Assembly (NCBI RefSeq): GCF_010731735.1
Contig: NZ_AP022588.1
Location: 3,906,001 to 3,970,000, forward strand
Direction of reading: 5' to 3'
Source: Mycolicibacterium sediminis
GTDB lineage: Bacteria; Actinomycetota; Actinomycetes; Mycobacteriales; Mycobacteriaceae
Length of the DNA stretch: 64,000 nucleotides
The notes beneath the pieces were generated by a model. That model ran no database searches. It was not told where the DNA came from and was given only the letters and a program-made list of their open reading frames with translations. Each line of letters opens with the position of its first letter. Within the stretch, counting starts at the first letter, position 1. Shown here piece after piece: positions 23,450 through 31,089 of the stretch. The position numbers and the translations under genes are program-made.

Positions 23450-24388
23450 GTGAAACTCGCTCGGCCGGACCTACGGCATCCCTCGATCGTCCTTGCAGGT
23501 TGCAGCGCTCTGATCGAGGGTGACGGCGACGACGCCGGCCTCGTCGGCGCGCTCCGGGCGCGCGGTCTGCACGCCCGCTGGCTGGCGTGGGACGACCCCG
23601 ATACCGAAACCGCCGACCTGGTGATCCTGCGGGCGACGTGGGACTACACCGAGCGGCTGAGCGACTTCCTGGCCTGGACGAGGCGGGTGCCCAACCTGCT
23701 CAACCCACCCGACGTGGTGGCGTGGAACAGCGACAAGCGGTACCTCGTCGACCTGGCCGCCGCGGGAGTGCCCACGGTGCCCAGCCGATTCTTCGCACCG
23801 GGGGAGACCGTCGAGGTGCCGGCCGGCGAGGTCGTGGTCAAGCCCGCCGTGGGCGCCGGCTCGGTCGGCGCTCAGCGCTTCGACGACGAGGCATCGGCCC
23901 GCGAGCACGCCGCCGGCCTGCACGCCGCGGGACGCACGGTGCTGGTGCAGCCCTACGATCCGCGCATCGAGGCCGGCGAGACGGCGCTGGTGTTCCTCGG
24001 CGGTGAGCAGTCCCACGCCTTCACGAAGGGCCCGCTGCTACCGGCTCCCGGCAGCGCCGCGGCATTGGACGAGTCCGGGACCTTCGCCGAGGAGGCGCTG
24101 ACGCCTGCCGATCCCGACTTCGAACTGTGGGACGTCGGGTATGCCGCGTTGCGCGCGGCGGCCGACCGTCTCGGGGGCTCGGCGTCGGACTTCCTGTACG
24201 CGCGGGTCGACGTGATCGGGGATCGGACCGACCCACACCTGCTGGAACTCGAACTGGTTGAGCCGTCCCTGGGGTGGCGACAGCTCGACGACGAGGACCG
24301 TGGGCTACGGCAGCGAGAGTTCGCGCTCGCCGTCGAGTCGGCTCTCGACCGGTTGGGGCTTGGTCCGCTGTCGCATCGACGCCCATAG
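23450..24388 (+). CDS. ATP-grasp domain protein of unknown substrate
   Basis: The 312-residue protein begins VKLARPDLRHPSIVLAG. It shows an ATP-grasp layout: an N-terminal domain with RATWDYTERLSDFLAW, a central segment with NSDKRYLVDLAAAGVPTVPS and VVVKPAVGAGSVG (nucleotide-binding lysine loop), and a C-terminal metal-site segment YARVDVIG followed by LLELELVEPSLGW. Such proteins join a carboxylate to an amine via an acylphosphate. It lies where Rv1455 sits in M. tuberculosis. Its last 84 bp overlap the end of ctaA on the other strand. Confidence 0.85.
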   Translation: MKLARPDLRHPSIVLAGCSALIEGDGDDAGLVGALRARGLHARWLAWDDPDTETADLVILRATWDYTERLSDFLAWTRRVPNLLNPPDVVAWNSDKRYLVDLAAAGVPTVPSRFFAPGETVEVPAGEVVVKPAVGAGSVGAQRFDDEASAREHAAGLHAAGRTVLVQPYDPRIEAGETALVFLGGEQSHAFTKGPLLPAPGSAAALDESGTFAEEALTPADPDFELWDVGYAALRAAADRLGGSASDFLYARVDVIGDRTDPHLLELELVEPSLGWRQLDDEDRGLRQREFALAVESALDRLGLGPLSHRRP

Positions 24389-25294
24389 GGCCGCCGTCGC
24401 GGCGGTGCAGATCGCCGCGCCGGCCACGTGGACGGCGACCAGGACGGCGGGCACGCCGGCGAAGAACTGCACCGTCCCGACCATGCCCTGCAGGCAGACG
24501 AGGACGACCAGCACGACGAGGCGGATCGTCACCTGGCGCGGTGCCTTCACGGCCAGCAGCGCGAAGCCGAGACCGATCAGCAGACACAGGTAAGCGGTGA
24601 CCAGGGCCGAGTGCCGGTATACCAGGGTGACGATGTCGAGGCCCAGACGGGGCACCGGTGCGTCGACGCTCTTGTCGCCCGCGTGCGGGCCGGCACCGGT
24701 CACCATCGTGCCGGCGATCAGCACCATCGACAGCGCCACTCCGCTGAGCATCGTCAACTGCCGCAGGGGCTTCGGGACGAGGCGCTCTGGCACGCCGTCG
24801 TCGGGCTCGCCGATCTTGGCGTACAGGAGCACCGCGAGCCACACCATGAGCATGGACACCAGCAGGTGGATGGCGACGGTCCACCAGAGCAGCCCGGTCA
24901 GGACGGTGATGCCGCCGATGACGGCCTGCAGGACTGTCGACGCGGGCATCAGCCAGGCGTAGACGAGCACCTCGCGACGGCGCCGCGCGCGTACCACCGC
25001 GAGGACCGCCAGGGCCGCGGTGAGGACGACGAGGAACGTGAGCAGCCGGTTGCCGAACTCGACGGCCTGGTGAATGCCGGGCACCTCGGCGTGGGGGACG
25101 GGGACGAAGCTGCCCGGAAAGCACTGCGGCCAGGTCGGGCACCCGAGGCCGGAGGCGGTGACGCGCACGATCGAACCGGTCACGGCGATGCCGCCCTGGG
25201 TGATCACGACGGCGAGGGCGATCAGGCGCTGCACCCGCAGGCTGGGCAGCGGCAGCACGTCGACGCACCTTCTGAACACGCGTCCGACGAGCAC
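24305..25294 (-). CDS. ctaA: heme A synthase (COX15/CtaA)
   Basis: The 329-residue membrane protein oxidises the heme O methyl group to make heme A. It has about eight hydrophobic helices, the extracellular Cys pair in SGLGCPTWPQCFPG, and histidines in HQAVEFGNRL, AIHLLVSM and YRHSAL suited to heme ligation. The GTG at 25294 lies 6 nt after TACCAT, giving a leaderless start. It lies downstream of the ABC transporter genes. A perfect ACTACAG-G-CTGTAGT palindrome lies just above the promoter. Its 3' end overlaps the convergent ATP-grasp gene by 84 bp. Confidence 0.95.
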   Translation of the reverse strand: MLVGRVFRRCVDVLPLPSLRVQRLIALAVVITQGGIAVTGSIVRVTASGLGCPTWPQCFPGSFVPVPHAEVPGIHQAVEFGNRLLTFLVVLTAALAVLAVVRARRRREVLVYAWLMPASTVLQAVIGGITVLTGLLWWTVAIHLLVSMLMVWLAVLLYAKIGEPDDGVPERLVPKPLRQLTMLSGVALSMVLIAGTMVTGAGPHAGDKSVDAPVPRLGLDIVTLVYRHSALVTAYLCLLIGLGFALLAVKAPRQVTIRLVVLVVLVCLQGMVGTVQFFAGVPAVLVAVHVAGAAICTAATAALWASMRQRTKPQPVESRLDGERELSLP

Positions 25295-25300
25295 GCTTCG

Positions 25301-25306
25301 ATGGTA
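25301..25306 (-). promoter_or_regulatory. ctaA -10 box for a leaderless mRNA
   Basis: TACCAT on the minus strand ends 6 nt before the ctaA GTG (25294). The BlaI-like palindrome at 25318-25332 would lie in the -10/-35 spacer, a good position for repression. Confidence 0.5.
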
Positions 25307-25317
25307 GAGGAGATCTA

Positions 25318-25332
25318 ACTACAGGCTGTAGT
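25318..25332. promoter_or_regulatory. perfect 15-bp dyad, BlaI/CopY-like operator of ctaA
   Basis: ACTACAG-G-CTGTAGT is a perfect inverted repeat with 7-bp arms and a single central base. The half-site TACA/TGTA within ACTACA/TGTAGT is the core recognised by BlaI/MecI/CopY winged-helix repressors. It is placed upstream of the ctaA -10 box. The regulator itself is not in this window. Confidence 0.6.
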
Positions 25333-25360
25333 AGGGGGCGTCACTCGCACTGCCGCGGCG

Positions 25361-26134
25361 TCAGGTGAAGCGGAACCAGCGCAGCGCGCATAGCGCCGCA
25401 ACCACGCCCCACGCCAGCAGCACCGCCACGTCGACCCACGAGACGGACTGGGCGAGTGCCTGCGCCAGCGCCTCGGTGAGCGCGCCCGACGGCGTGAGGC
25501 GGGCGACCCAGCTCAGCCCGCTGGAGACGATGCCGCCCTCCAGCGTCAGTGCGCCGAGGCCCGCGAAGACGAACCACAGCAGGTTAGCGAGGGCGAGGAC
25601 GATCTCGGCACGCAGCGTGCCGCCCAGCAGGAGTCCCAGCGAGGCGAACGCGGCGGTGCCCAGTGCGATGACGACCCCGCCCAGGGCCAGCCCCGCCAGC
25701 GCCGGCCGCCACCCGAGCGCAAAGCCTATGGCGCCCAACAGCATCGACTGCAGGAACACCACCGTCACCACCGCCAGCGACTTGCCCGCGATGATGCCCC
25801 ACACGGGCAGCGCGGTGGCGCCGAGCCGCTTCAATGCGCCGTAGCGCCGGTCGAAGGCCACCGCGATCGCCTGCCCGGTGAACGCGGTGGAGATGATCGC
25901 CAGCGCCATGATCGCGGGGACGAACGTCGCCGCCCGGTTCGGCCCGAAGTCGCCGAACGGCAGCAGGCTGAGGCCGATCAGCAGCGTGATCGGGATGAAC
26001 ATGGTCAGCAGCAACTGCTCGCCGTTGCGCAGCAGGAGCTTCAGTTCGAGCCCGAACTGGGCGACGAGCATCGACGGCACCGTCGCGGGCCGAGGGTCGG
26101 GGGCGAACGTCCCGGGTTCGAAGCGGTTCGTCAC
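25361..26134 (-). CDS. ABC-2 type transporter permease
   Basis: The 257-residue protein has about six hydrophobic helices, an N-terminal cytoplasmic stretch with GLELKLLLRNGEQLLLTMFIP, and the ABC-2 loop AVAFDRRYGALKRLGATALP. It pairs with the ATPase just upstream, overlapping by 4 bp (GTGA). Such exporters move lipids, drugs or polysaccharide precursors; the substrate is not evident. Its place beside ctaA is conserved (Rv1457c in M. tuberculosis), so a link to cytochrome assembly is possible but unproven. Confidence 0.9.
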   Translation of the reverse strand: MTNRFEPGTFAPDPRPATVPSMLVAQFGLELKLLLRNGEQLLLTMFIPITLLIGLSLLPFGDFGPNRAATFVPAIMALAIISTAFTGQAIAVAFDRRYGALKRLGATALPVWGIIAGKSLAVVTVVFLQSMLLGAIGFALGWRPALAGLALGGVVIALGTAAFASLGLLLGGTLRAEIVLALANLLWFVFAGLGALTLEGGIVSSGLSWVARLTPSGALTEALAQALAQSVSWVDVAVLLAWGVVAALCALRWFRFT

Positions 26135-27063
26135 GAACGCAGCTCCCGCCCGGTGAGGTCGAGGAACACGTCCTCGAGGCTCCGCTGCTCCACCCGCATA
26201 CCGGTGGCGAGGACGTCGAGGCGTGCGCACCACCCGGTCACCGTCGCGAGCACCTGCGGATCGACGTGACCCTCGACGAGGTACTCGCCGGGCGTCACCT
26301 CCACCGCCCGATAGTCCTCGGGCAGGGCGGTGATCAGCAGCGAGAGGTCGAGTTTCGGCGGCGCCGAGAACCGCAGCTGGTTCTCCGCGCCGCGCTGCAT
26401 GAGTTCTGCGGGTGTGCCGGTCGCGACCGCGGCGCCATGGTCGATGATCGTCAACCGGTCGGCGAGCTGCTCGGCCTCGGTGAGCTGGTGGGTCGTCAGC
26501 ACGATGGTGACGCCGTCACGGCGGAGCCCGTCGATGAGGTCCCACACCACGATTCGCGCGTGCGCATCCATTCCGGCGGTCGGCTCGTCGAGGAACACCA
26601 GTTCGGGTCGGCCGACGACGGCGCACGCGAGCGCCAGGCGCTGCTGCTGCCCGCCGGACAGCCGCCGGTACGTGGTACGCGCCGCCTCGGTCAGCCCCAG
26701 CACGTTCATCAGCCAGTCGGGGTCGAGGGGGTTCGCGGAGTAGGCGGCCACCAGGCGCAGCATCTCGCCGGCCCGCGCCGCGGGGTAGCCGCCGCCGCCC
26801 TGCAGCATGACGCCCATCCGCTCGCGCAGTCGCGCGTTGTCGGCCACCGGATCGAGGCCGAGGATCTCGACGCTGCCGGAGTCGGGCTTGAGGAAGCCCT
26901 CGCACATCTCGATGGTCGTGGTCTTGCCCGCGCCGTTGGGTCCGAGCAGGGCAAAGACCTCGGATTGATGGACCTCGAGGTCGAGTCCGTCGACCGCGAC
27001 GTTCGATCCGTACCGCTTCGACACACCGCGCAGGAGCACGGGAGTCGCGGAACCGGAGGTCAC
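26131..27063 (-). CDS. ABC transporter ATP-binding protein
   Basis: The 310-residue protein has Walker A GPNGAGKTTT, signature LSGGQQQRLALA, Walker B ELVFLDEPTAGMD and the switch histidine in LTTHQLTEAEQ. A C-terminal extension of about 90 residues follows, as in DrrA-type exporter ATPases. It overlaps both the upstream mannosyltransferase gene and the downstream permease by 4 bp, so the three are translated together. Confidence 0.95.
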   Translation of the reverse strand: MTSGSATPVLLRGVSKRYGSNVAVDGLDLEVHQSEVFALLGPNGAGKTTTIEMCEGFLKPDSGSVEILGLDPVADNARLRERMGVMLQGGGGYPAARAGEMLRLVAAYSANPLDPDWLMNVLGLTEAARTTYRRLSGGQQQRLALACAVVGRPELVFLDEPTAGMDAHARIVVWDLIDGLRRDGVTIVLTTHQLTEAEQLADRLTIIDHGAAVATGTPAELMQRGAENQLRFSAPPKLDLSLLITALPEDYRAVEVTPGEYLVEGHVDPQVLATVTGWCARLDVLATGMRVEQRSLEDVFLDLTGRELRS

Positions 27064-28745
27064 GGAGATTCAGCGTAGGCGTCCGGTCGGGTGACCGGTG
27101 GTGGGGGAGGTTCGTCGGCCGTCGCCGCCGACTCTGGCGCGGGACGCCACGGCAGCCGGCGGTACGTGATCACGATCAGCAGCGCGACGATGAGTGCGCT
27201 GGCCAGCGTCGCGTCGATGATCTGGAACAGCGCGAACCGGTCGCCGTTGGCCGTGGGCCCGAAGATGCCCACCACCAGCGACAACACGATCGTCGTCCCG
27301 CGGAATCCGGGGCGCGTCGCCCACGTCGCGAGCGGGATGATGGCCCACAGCAGGTACCACGGCTGGACCACGGGGAACAGCAGGACGGTGGCGCCGAGTG
27401 CGACGCCGAGGCCACCGACCGGGTTGAGCCGGCCGCGCAGGACCGCCAGCAGCAGCCACGTGACCAGGATTGCGATGATCGTCACACCGATGGCGCGGGT
27501 CAGTCCCAGGACCGCGGTCGTGTGGTCGCCGAGTCCGAGCAGGATGCCCACCTGACCGGTGCCCAGCGCGACGAGCGTCGGCGGCGACATCCACGACCGC
27601 ACCACGTTCGCGGTGCCGAGGGTGAACAGCCAGCCGAAGCCGAGCCCGCTGACCCACCCGACGACCGCCATGACGGCCACCGACACGGCGGCCAGGGAGA
27701 AGCCGGCGACGAGGAACGCCTTGACGGTGCCACCCCAGCGGCACGCCAGCGCCATCGCGACGAACCCGACCGCCAGCAGTGACGGCAGCTTGACCTGCGA
27801 CGACAGCGCGATCAGCACGGTGCCGATCAGCAGCATCGCCATCGGCGTCCAGCGGACCCACTCCGCGCGCGACCGTGGCAGGTGCAGCGGGCGCGGGATG
27901 AGAGGCCCGGCGGCGTCGATCCCGCGCAGCGCGAACTCGGTGCCCGCGAGCATCAGGCCGAGCATCAGCGCCTCGTTGTGGATGCCCGCCACCAGGTGCA
28001 TGAACAGCAGTGGGTTGCACGGGCCGAGCCACAGCGCGCTGACCTCGGCGACGCCGCAGCGCAACGCCAGCCGGGGCGTCGCCCACACGATGAGCCCGAC
28101 GCCGAACAGCACCACCAGCCGGTGCAGCAGTACGGCTTCCACGATGTTGTCGCCGGTGATCTCCGAGATGCCGCGTCCGATCCACAGGAACAGCGGGCCG
28201 TAGGGCGCGGGCGTGTCCCGCCAGAGGCTGGGTACCGACAGCGTGAAGACGTGGTCGAGGCCGAGACCGGGGGCGGGCCCCACGACGTACGGGTCGAGCC
28301 CGTTGCGGGCGATCTGGCTCTGCGCCAGATAGGAGTAGACGTCCTTGCTGTACATCGGCGGCGCGATCAGCAGCGGCAGCGCCCATAGGATCACCGTGCG
28401 GTCGAGCTGCGCGCGCGACATCCGGCGCGGTCCGAGGGCGAAGCGGCCGAGCATCAGCCACGCCAGCGCCATGATGACCGCGCCCGTCGTGGTCATCGTC
28501 AGGGACACCGTCGCAATGCGCGAGGGCAGGTTCAGCAGACGGACGCCGAACGTCGGATCCTGCACGACGGGCCGTGCGCCTGCGCCCAGTGCACCGATCG
28601 CCATCAGGACCGTGCCGGTGGCGCCAAATACCCGGGTACGCCGCATCGAGGCGACCTCGGAGGCGATCAGCGGCGACCCGACGGTGACCTCGTCGGCGTG
28701 CCACCTGGCGACGGCCGAACTCAGCTGCTGCAGGCGGGCGGCCAT
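27060..28745 (-). CDS. mptB: alpha-(1->6)-mannopyranosyltransferase, MptB-like
   Basis: The 561-residue polytopic membrane protein of the GT-C type has a loop with PPMYSKDVYSYLAQSQIARNG, where acidic and tyrosine residues follow the first helices, as in mycobacterial mannosyltransferases. Position and length match M. tuberculosis Rv1459c (MptB), which uses polyprenyl-phosphate mannose to build the inner lipomannan core. About 13 helices are visible. A TATTGT box ends 6 nt before the ATG. A long open frame in another register is a shadow. It is first in mptB-ATPase-permease-ctaA. Confidence 0.88.
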   Translation of the reverse strand: MAARLQQLSSAVARWHADEVTVGSPLIASEVASMRRTRVFGATGTVLMAIGALGAGARPVVQDPTFGVRLLNLPSRIATVSLTMTTTGAVIMALAWLMLGRFALGPRRMSRAQLDRTVILWALPLLIAPPMYSKDVYSYLAQSQIARNGLDPYVVGPAPGLGLDHVFTLSVPSLWRDTPAPYGPLFLWIGRGISEITGDNIVEAVLLHRLVVLFGVGLIVWATPRLALRCGVAEVSALWLGPCNPLLFMHLVAGIHNEALMLGLMLAGTEFALRGIDAAGPLIPRPLHLPRSRAEWVRWTPMAMLLIGTVLIALSSQVKLPSLLAVGFVAMALACRWGGTVKAFLVAGFSLAAVSVAVMAVVGWVSGLGFGWLFTLGTANVVRSWMSPPTLVALGTGQVGILLGLGDHTTAVLGLTRAIGVTIIAILVTWLLLAVLRGRLNPVGGLGVALGATVLLFPVVQPWYLLWAIIPLATWATRPGFRGTTIVLSLVVGIFGPTANGDRFALFQIIDATLASALIVALLIVITYRRLPWRPAPESAATADEPPPPPVTRPDAYAESP

Positions 28746-28753
28746 CAGAGCAC

Positions 28754-28771
28754 AATAACGGGCGGGTTATT
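28754..28771. promoter_or_regulatory. AATAAC/GTTATT inverted repeat over the mptB -10 box
   Basis: AATAAC-N6-GTTATT is a perfect 6-bp-arm dyad. It overlaps the minus-strand -10 box TATTGT (28752-28757) that lies 6 nt before the mptB ATG. It lies between mptB and the divergent sufR. The cognate factor is unknown. Confidence 0.45.
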
Positions 28772-28842
28772 CCCGACGGCCGGTGTGAGTATTCAGACGG
28801 GGCACTAAGGCTGACCTTGCTAGACCGCTTGTTCGAATTCCG

Positions 28843-28858
28843 TCACAATGGTGTTGTG
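28843..28858. promoter_or_regulatory. probable SufR operator at the sufR start
   Basis: TCACA-N5-GTTGT resembles the reverse complement of the reported M. tuberculosis SufR site ACACT-N5-TGTGA. The stretch also contains a perfect CACAA-TGGTG-TTGTG dyad (28844-28858). CACAAT (28844-28849), 6 nt before the GTG at 28856, could be the -10 box of a leaderless transcript, so bound SufR would block its own operon. Confidence 0.5.
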
Positions 28859-29659
28859 GAAATCGGAACCAAGGGTGCGAGCGTGGACGGCGGCGTTGCC
28901 GTCGTGCCCACGACGCTGCCCTCGGGCGACGGACACACCCGAACCGCGATCATCCGGTTGCTCCTCGAGGGTCCCACCACGGCCGGTCTGATCGGTACGC
29001 GGCTGGGCATCTCCGCCGCAGGCGTCCGCCGGCATCTGGACGCGCTGATCGACGCGGGCGACGCCGAGTCGACCGCGGCCGCGAGCTGGCAGCACAGCGG
29101 CCGGGGCCGTCCCGCGAAGCGCTTCCGCCTGACCGCCGCGGGCCGCAACAAGCTCGACCACACGTACGACGATCTGGCCGCGGCCGCGATGCGGCAGCTG
29201 CGCGAGATCGGCGGCGACGACGCCGTCCGCACGTTCGCCCGGCGTCGCATCGACACGATCCTGGCGGGCGTCGGCGACATCGACGAGGCAGCCGGCGAGG
29301 GCGTCGCCCATGCCGCCGACCGTGTCGCCACGGCGCTGACCAACGCCGGGTACGCCACCACCACCGCGCCGGTCCCCGGCCCGGTCGGCGGGGTGCAGAT
29401 CTGTCAGCACCACTGCCCGGTGTCGCACGTCGCCGAGGAGTTCCCGGAACTGTGCAACGCCGAGCGCGAGGCCTTCGCCGAGATTCTGGGCACCCACGTC
29501 CAGCGGCTCGCGACCATCGTCAACGGCGACTGCGCCTGCACCACCCACGTCCCCGTGGCCGCCACCCAGCAGCACCCGCACGACCCTCGGCACTCAGCCC
29601 CCGCCGAGGCGACATCCGATCGACAAGCAGCCACCAATCAGCAAGGAGCGTCGACATGA
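28856..29659 (+). CDS. sufR: SufR, Fe-S cluster-sensing repressor of the suf operon
   Basis: The 267-residue protein has an N-terminal winged helix (about residues 25-95, TRTAIIRLLLEGPTTAGLIGTRLGISAAGVRRHLDAL in part) and a C-terminal cluster region with CQHHCPVSHVAEEFPELCN and GDCACTTH supplying the Cys ligands of a 4Fe-4S cluster. SufR represses suf genes when its cluster is loaded. The GTG at 28856 gives nearly the length of the M. tuberculosis protein; a GTG at 28883 is an alternative. The stop overlaps the sufB ATG. Confidence 0.93.
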   Translation: MEIGTKGASVDGGVAVVPTTLPSGDGHTRTAIIRLLLEGPTTAGLIGTRLGISAAGVRRHLDALIDAGDAESTAAASWQHSGRGRPAKRFRLTAAGRNKLDHTYDDLAAAAMRQLREIGGDDAVRTFARRRIDTILAGVGDIDEAAGEGVAHAADRVATALTNAGYATTTAPVPGPVGGVQICQHHCPVSHVAEEFPELCNAEREAFAEILGTHVQRLATIVNGDCACTTHVPVAATQQHPHDPRHSAPAEATSDRQAATNQQGAST

Positions 29660-31089
29660 CGACCACCCCCGAGGCACCACAGCTGACCCAGGACGAGGCC
29701 ATCGCGTCGCTGGGCACCTACGGCTACGGCTGGTCGGACTCCGACGTCGCCGGCGCCAGCGCGCAGCGCGGCCTGTCCGAGGCCGTCGTGCGCGACATCT
29801 CGTCGAAGAAGAGCGAGCCCGAGTGGATGCTCGACATGCGCCTCAAGGCGCTGCGCACCTTCGGCAAGAAGCCGATGCCCAACTGGGGCTCCGACCTCGA
29901 GGGCATCTTCTTCGACAACATCAAGTACTTCGTTCGGTCCAGCGAGAAGCAGGCCGCCACGTGGGACGACCTGCCCGCCGACATCAAGAACACCTACGAC
30001 CGGCTCGGCATCCCCGAGGCGGAGAAGCAGCGCCTGGTGTCCGGCGTGGCCGCACAGTACGAGTCCGAGGTCGTCTACCACTCGATCCGCGAGGACCTCG
30101 AGGCCCAGGGCGTCATCTTCCTCGACACCGACTCCGCGCTGAAGCAGCACCCGGAGCTGTTCCGCGAGTACTTCGGCACGGTGATCCCGGCCGGTGACAA
30201 CAAGTTCTCCGCGCTCAACACGGCGGTGTGGTCGGGTGGCTCGTTCATCTACGTCCCCAAGGGCGTCCACGTCGACATCCCGCTGCAGGCCTACTTCCGG
30301 ATCAACACCGAGAACATGGGCCAGTTCGAGCGCACGCTGATCATCGTCGACGAGGACGCCTACGTGCACTACGTCGAGGGCTGCACCGCGCCGATCTACA
30401 AGAGCGACTCGCTGCACTCCGCGGTCGTCGAGATCATCGTCAAGCCCGGTGGCCGCTGCCGCTACACGACCATCCAGAACTGGTCGAACAACGTCTACAA
30501 CCTGGTCACCAAGCGGGCGCGCGCCGAGGCAGGCGCCACCATGGAGTGGGTCGACGGCAACATCGGCTCCAAGGTCACCATGAAGTACCCGGCCGTGTGG
30601 ATGACCGGTGAGCACGCCAAGGGCGAGGTGCTCTCGGTCGCGTTCGCCGGCGAGGGCCAGCACCAGGACACCGGCGCGAAGATGCTGCACCTAGCACCGA
30701 ACACGTCGTCCAACATCGTGTCGAAGTCCGTCGCGCGCGGCGGCGGCCGGGCGTCCTACCGCGGACTGGTCCAGGTCAACAAGGGCGCGCACGGATCCAA
30801 GTCGAGCGTGAAGTGCGATGCGCTGCTGGTCGATTCGATCAGCCGCAGTGACACCTACCCCTACGTCGACATCCGCGAGGACGACGTGACGATGGGACAC
30901 GAGGCGACGGTCTCCAAGGTCAGCGAGGACCAGCTGTTCTATCTGATGAGCCGCGGCATGACCGAGGACGAGGCCATGGCCATGGTGGTCCGCGGCTTCG
31001 TCGAGCCCATCGCCAAGGAACTCCCGATGGAGTACGCGCTCGAGCTGAACCGGCTCATCGAGCTCCAGATGGAAGGGGCCGTCGGATAG
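29656..31089 (+). CDS. sufB: Fe-S cluster assembly scaffold SufB, no intein
   Basis: The 477-residue protein is the main scaffold of the SufBCD complex. YVHYVEGCTAPIYKSDSLHSA, GGRCRYTTIQNW and a beta-helix core with DALLVDSISRSDTYPYVDI are visible. M. tuberculosis SufB is interrupted by an intein; here the protein is continuous at normal length, so no intein is present. An AAGGAG ribosome binding site lies about 10 nt upstream. It overlaps sufR (ATGA) and sufD (TAGTG). Confidence 0.97.
   Translation: MTTTPEAPQLTQDEAIASLGTYGYGWSDSDVAGASAQRGLSEAVVRDISSKKSEPEWMLDMRLKALRTFGKKPMPNWGSDLEGIFFDNIKYFVRSSEKQAATWDDLPADIKNTYDRLGIPEAEKQRLVSGVAAQYESEVVYHSIREDLEAQGVIFLDTDSALKQHPELFREYFGTVIPAGDNKFSALNTAVWSGGSFIYVPKGVHVDIPLQAYFRINTENMGQFERTLIIVDEDAYVHYVEGCTAPIYKSDSLHSAVVEIIVKPGGRCRYTTIQNWSNNVYNLVTKRARAEAGATMEWVDGNIGSKVTMKYPAVWMTGEHAKGEVLSVAFAGEGQHQDTGAKMLHLAPNTSSNIVSKSVARGGGRASYRGLVQVNKGAHGSKSSVKCDALLVDSISRSDTYPYVDIREDDVTMGHEATVSKVSEDQLFYLMSRGMTEDEAMAMVVRGFVEPIAKELPMEYALELNRLIELQMEGAVG

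Noticed and set aside
27070..28755. 561-codon frame on the same strand as mptB in another register
   Set aside because: It is Arg/Pro/Ala-rich with no membrane helices; the neighbouring register encodes a coherent polytopic membrane protein.
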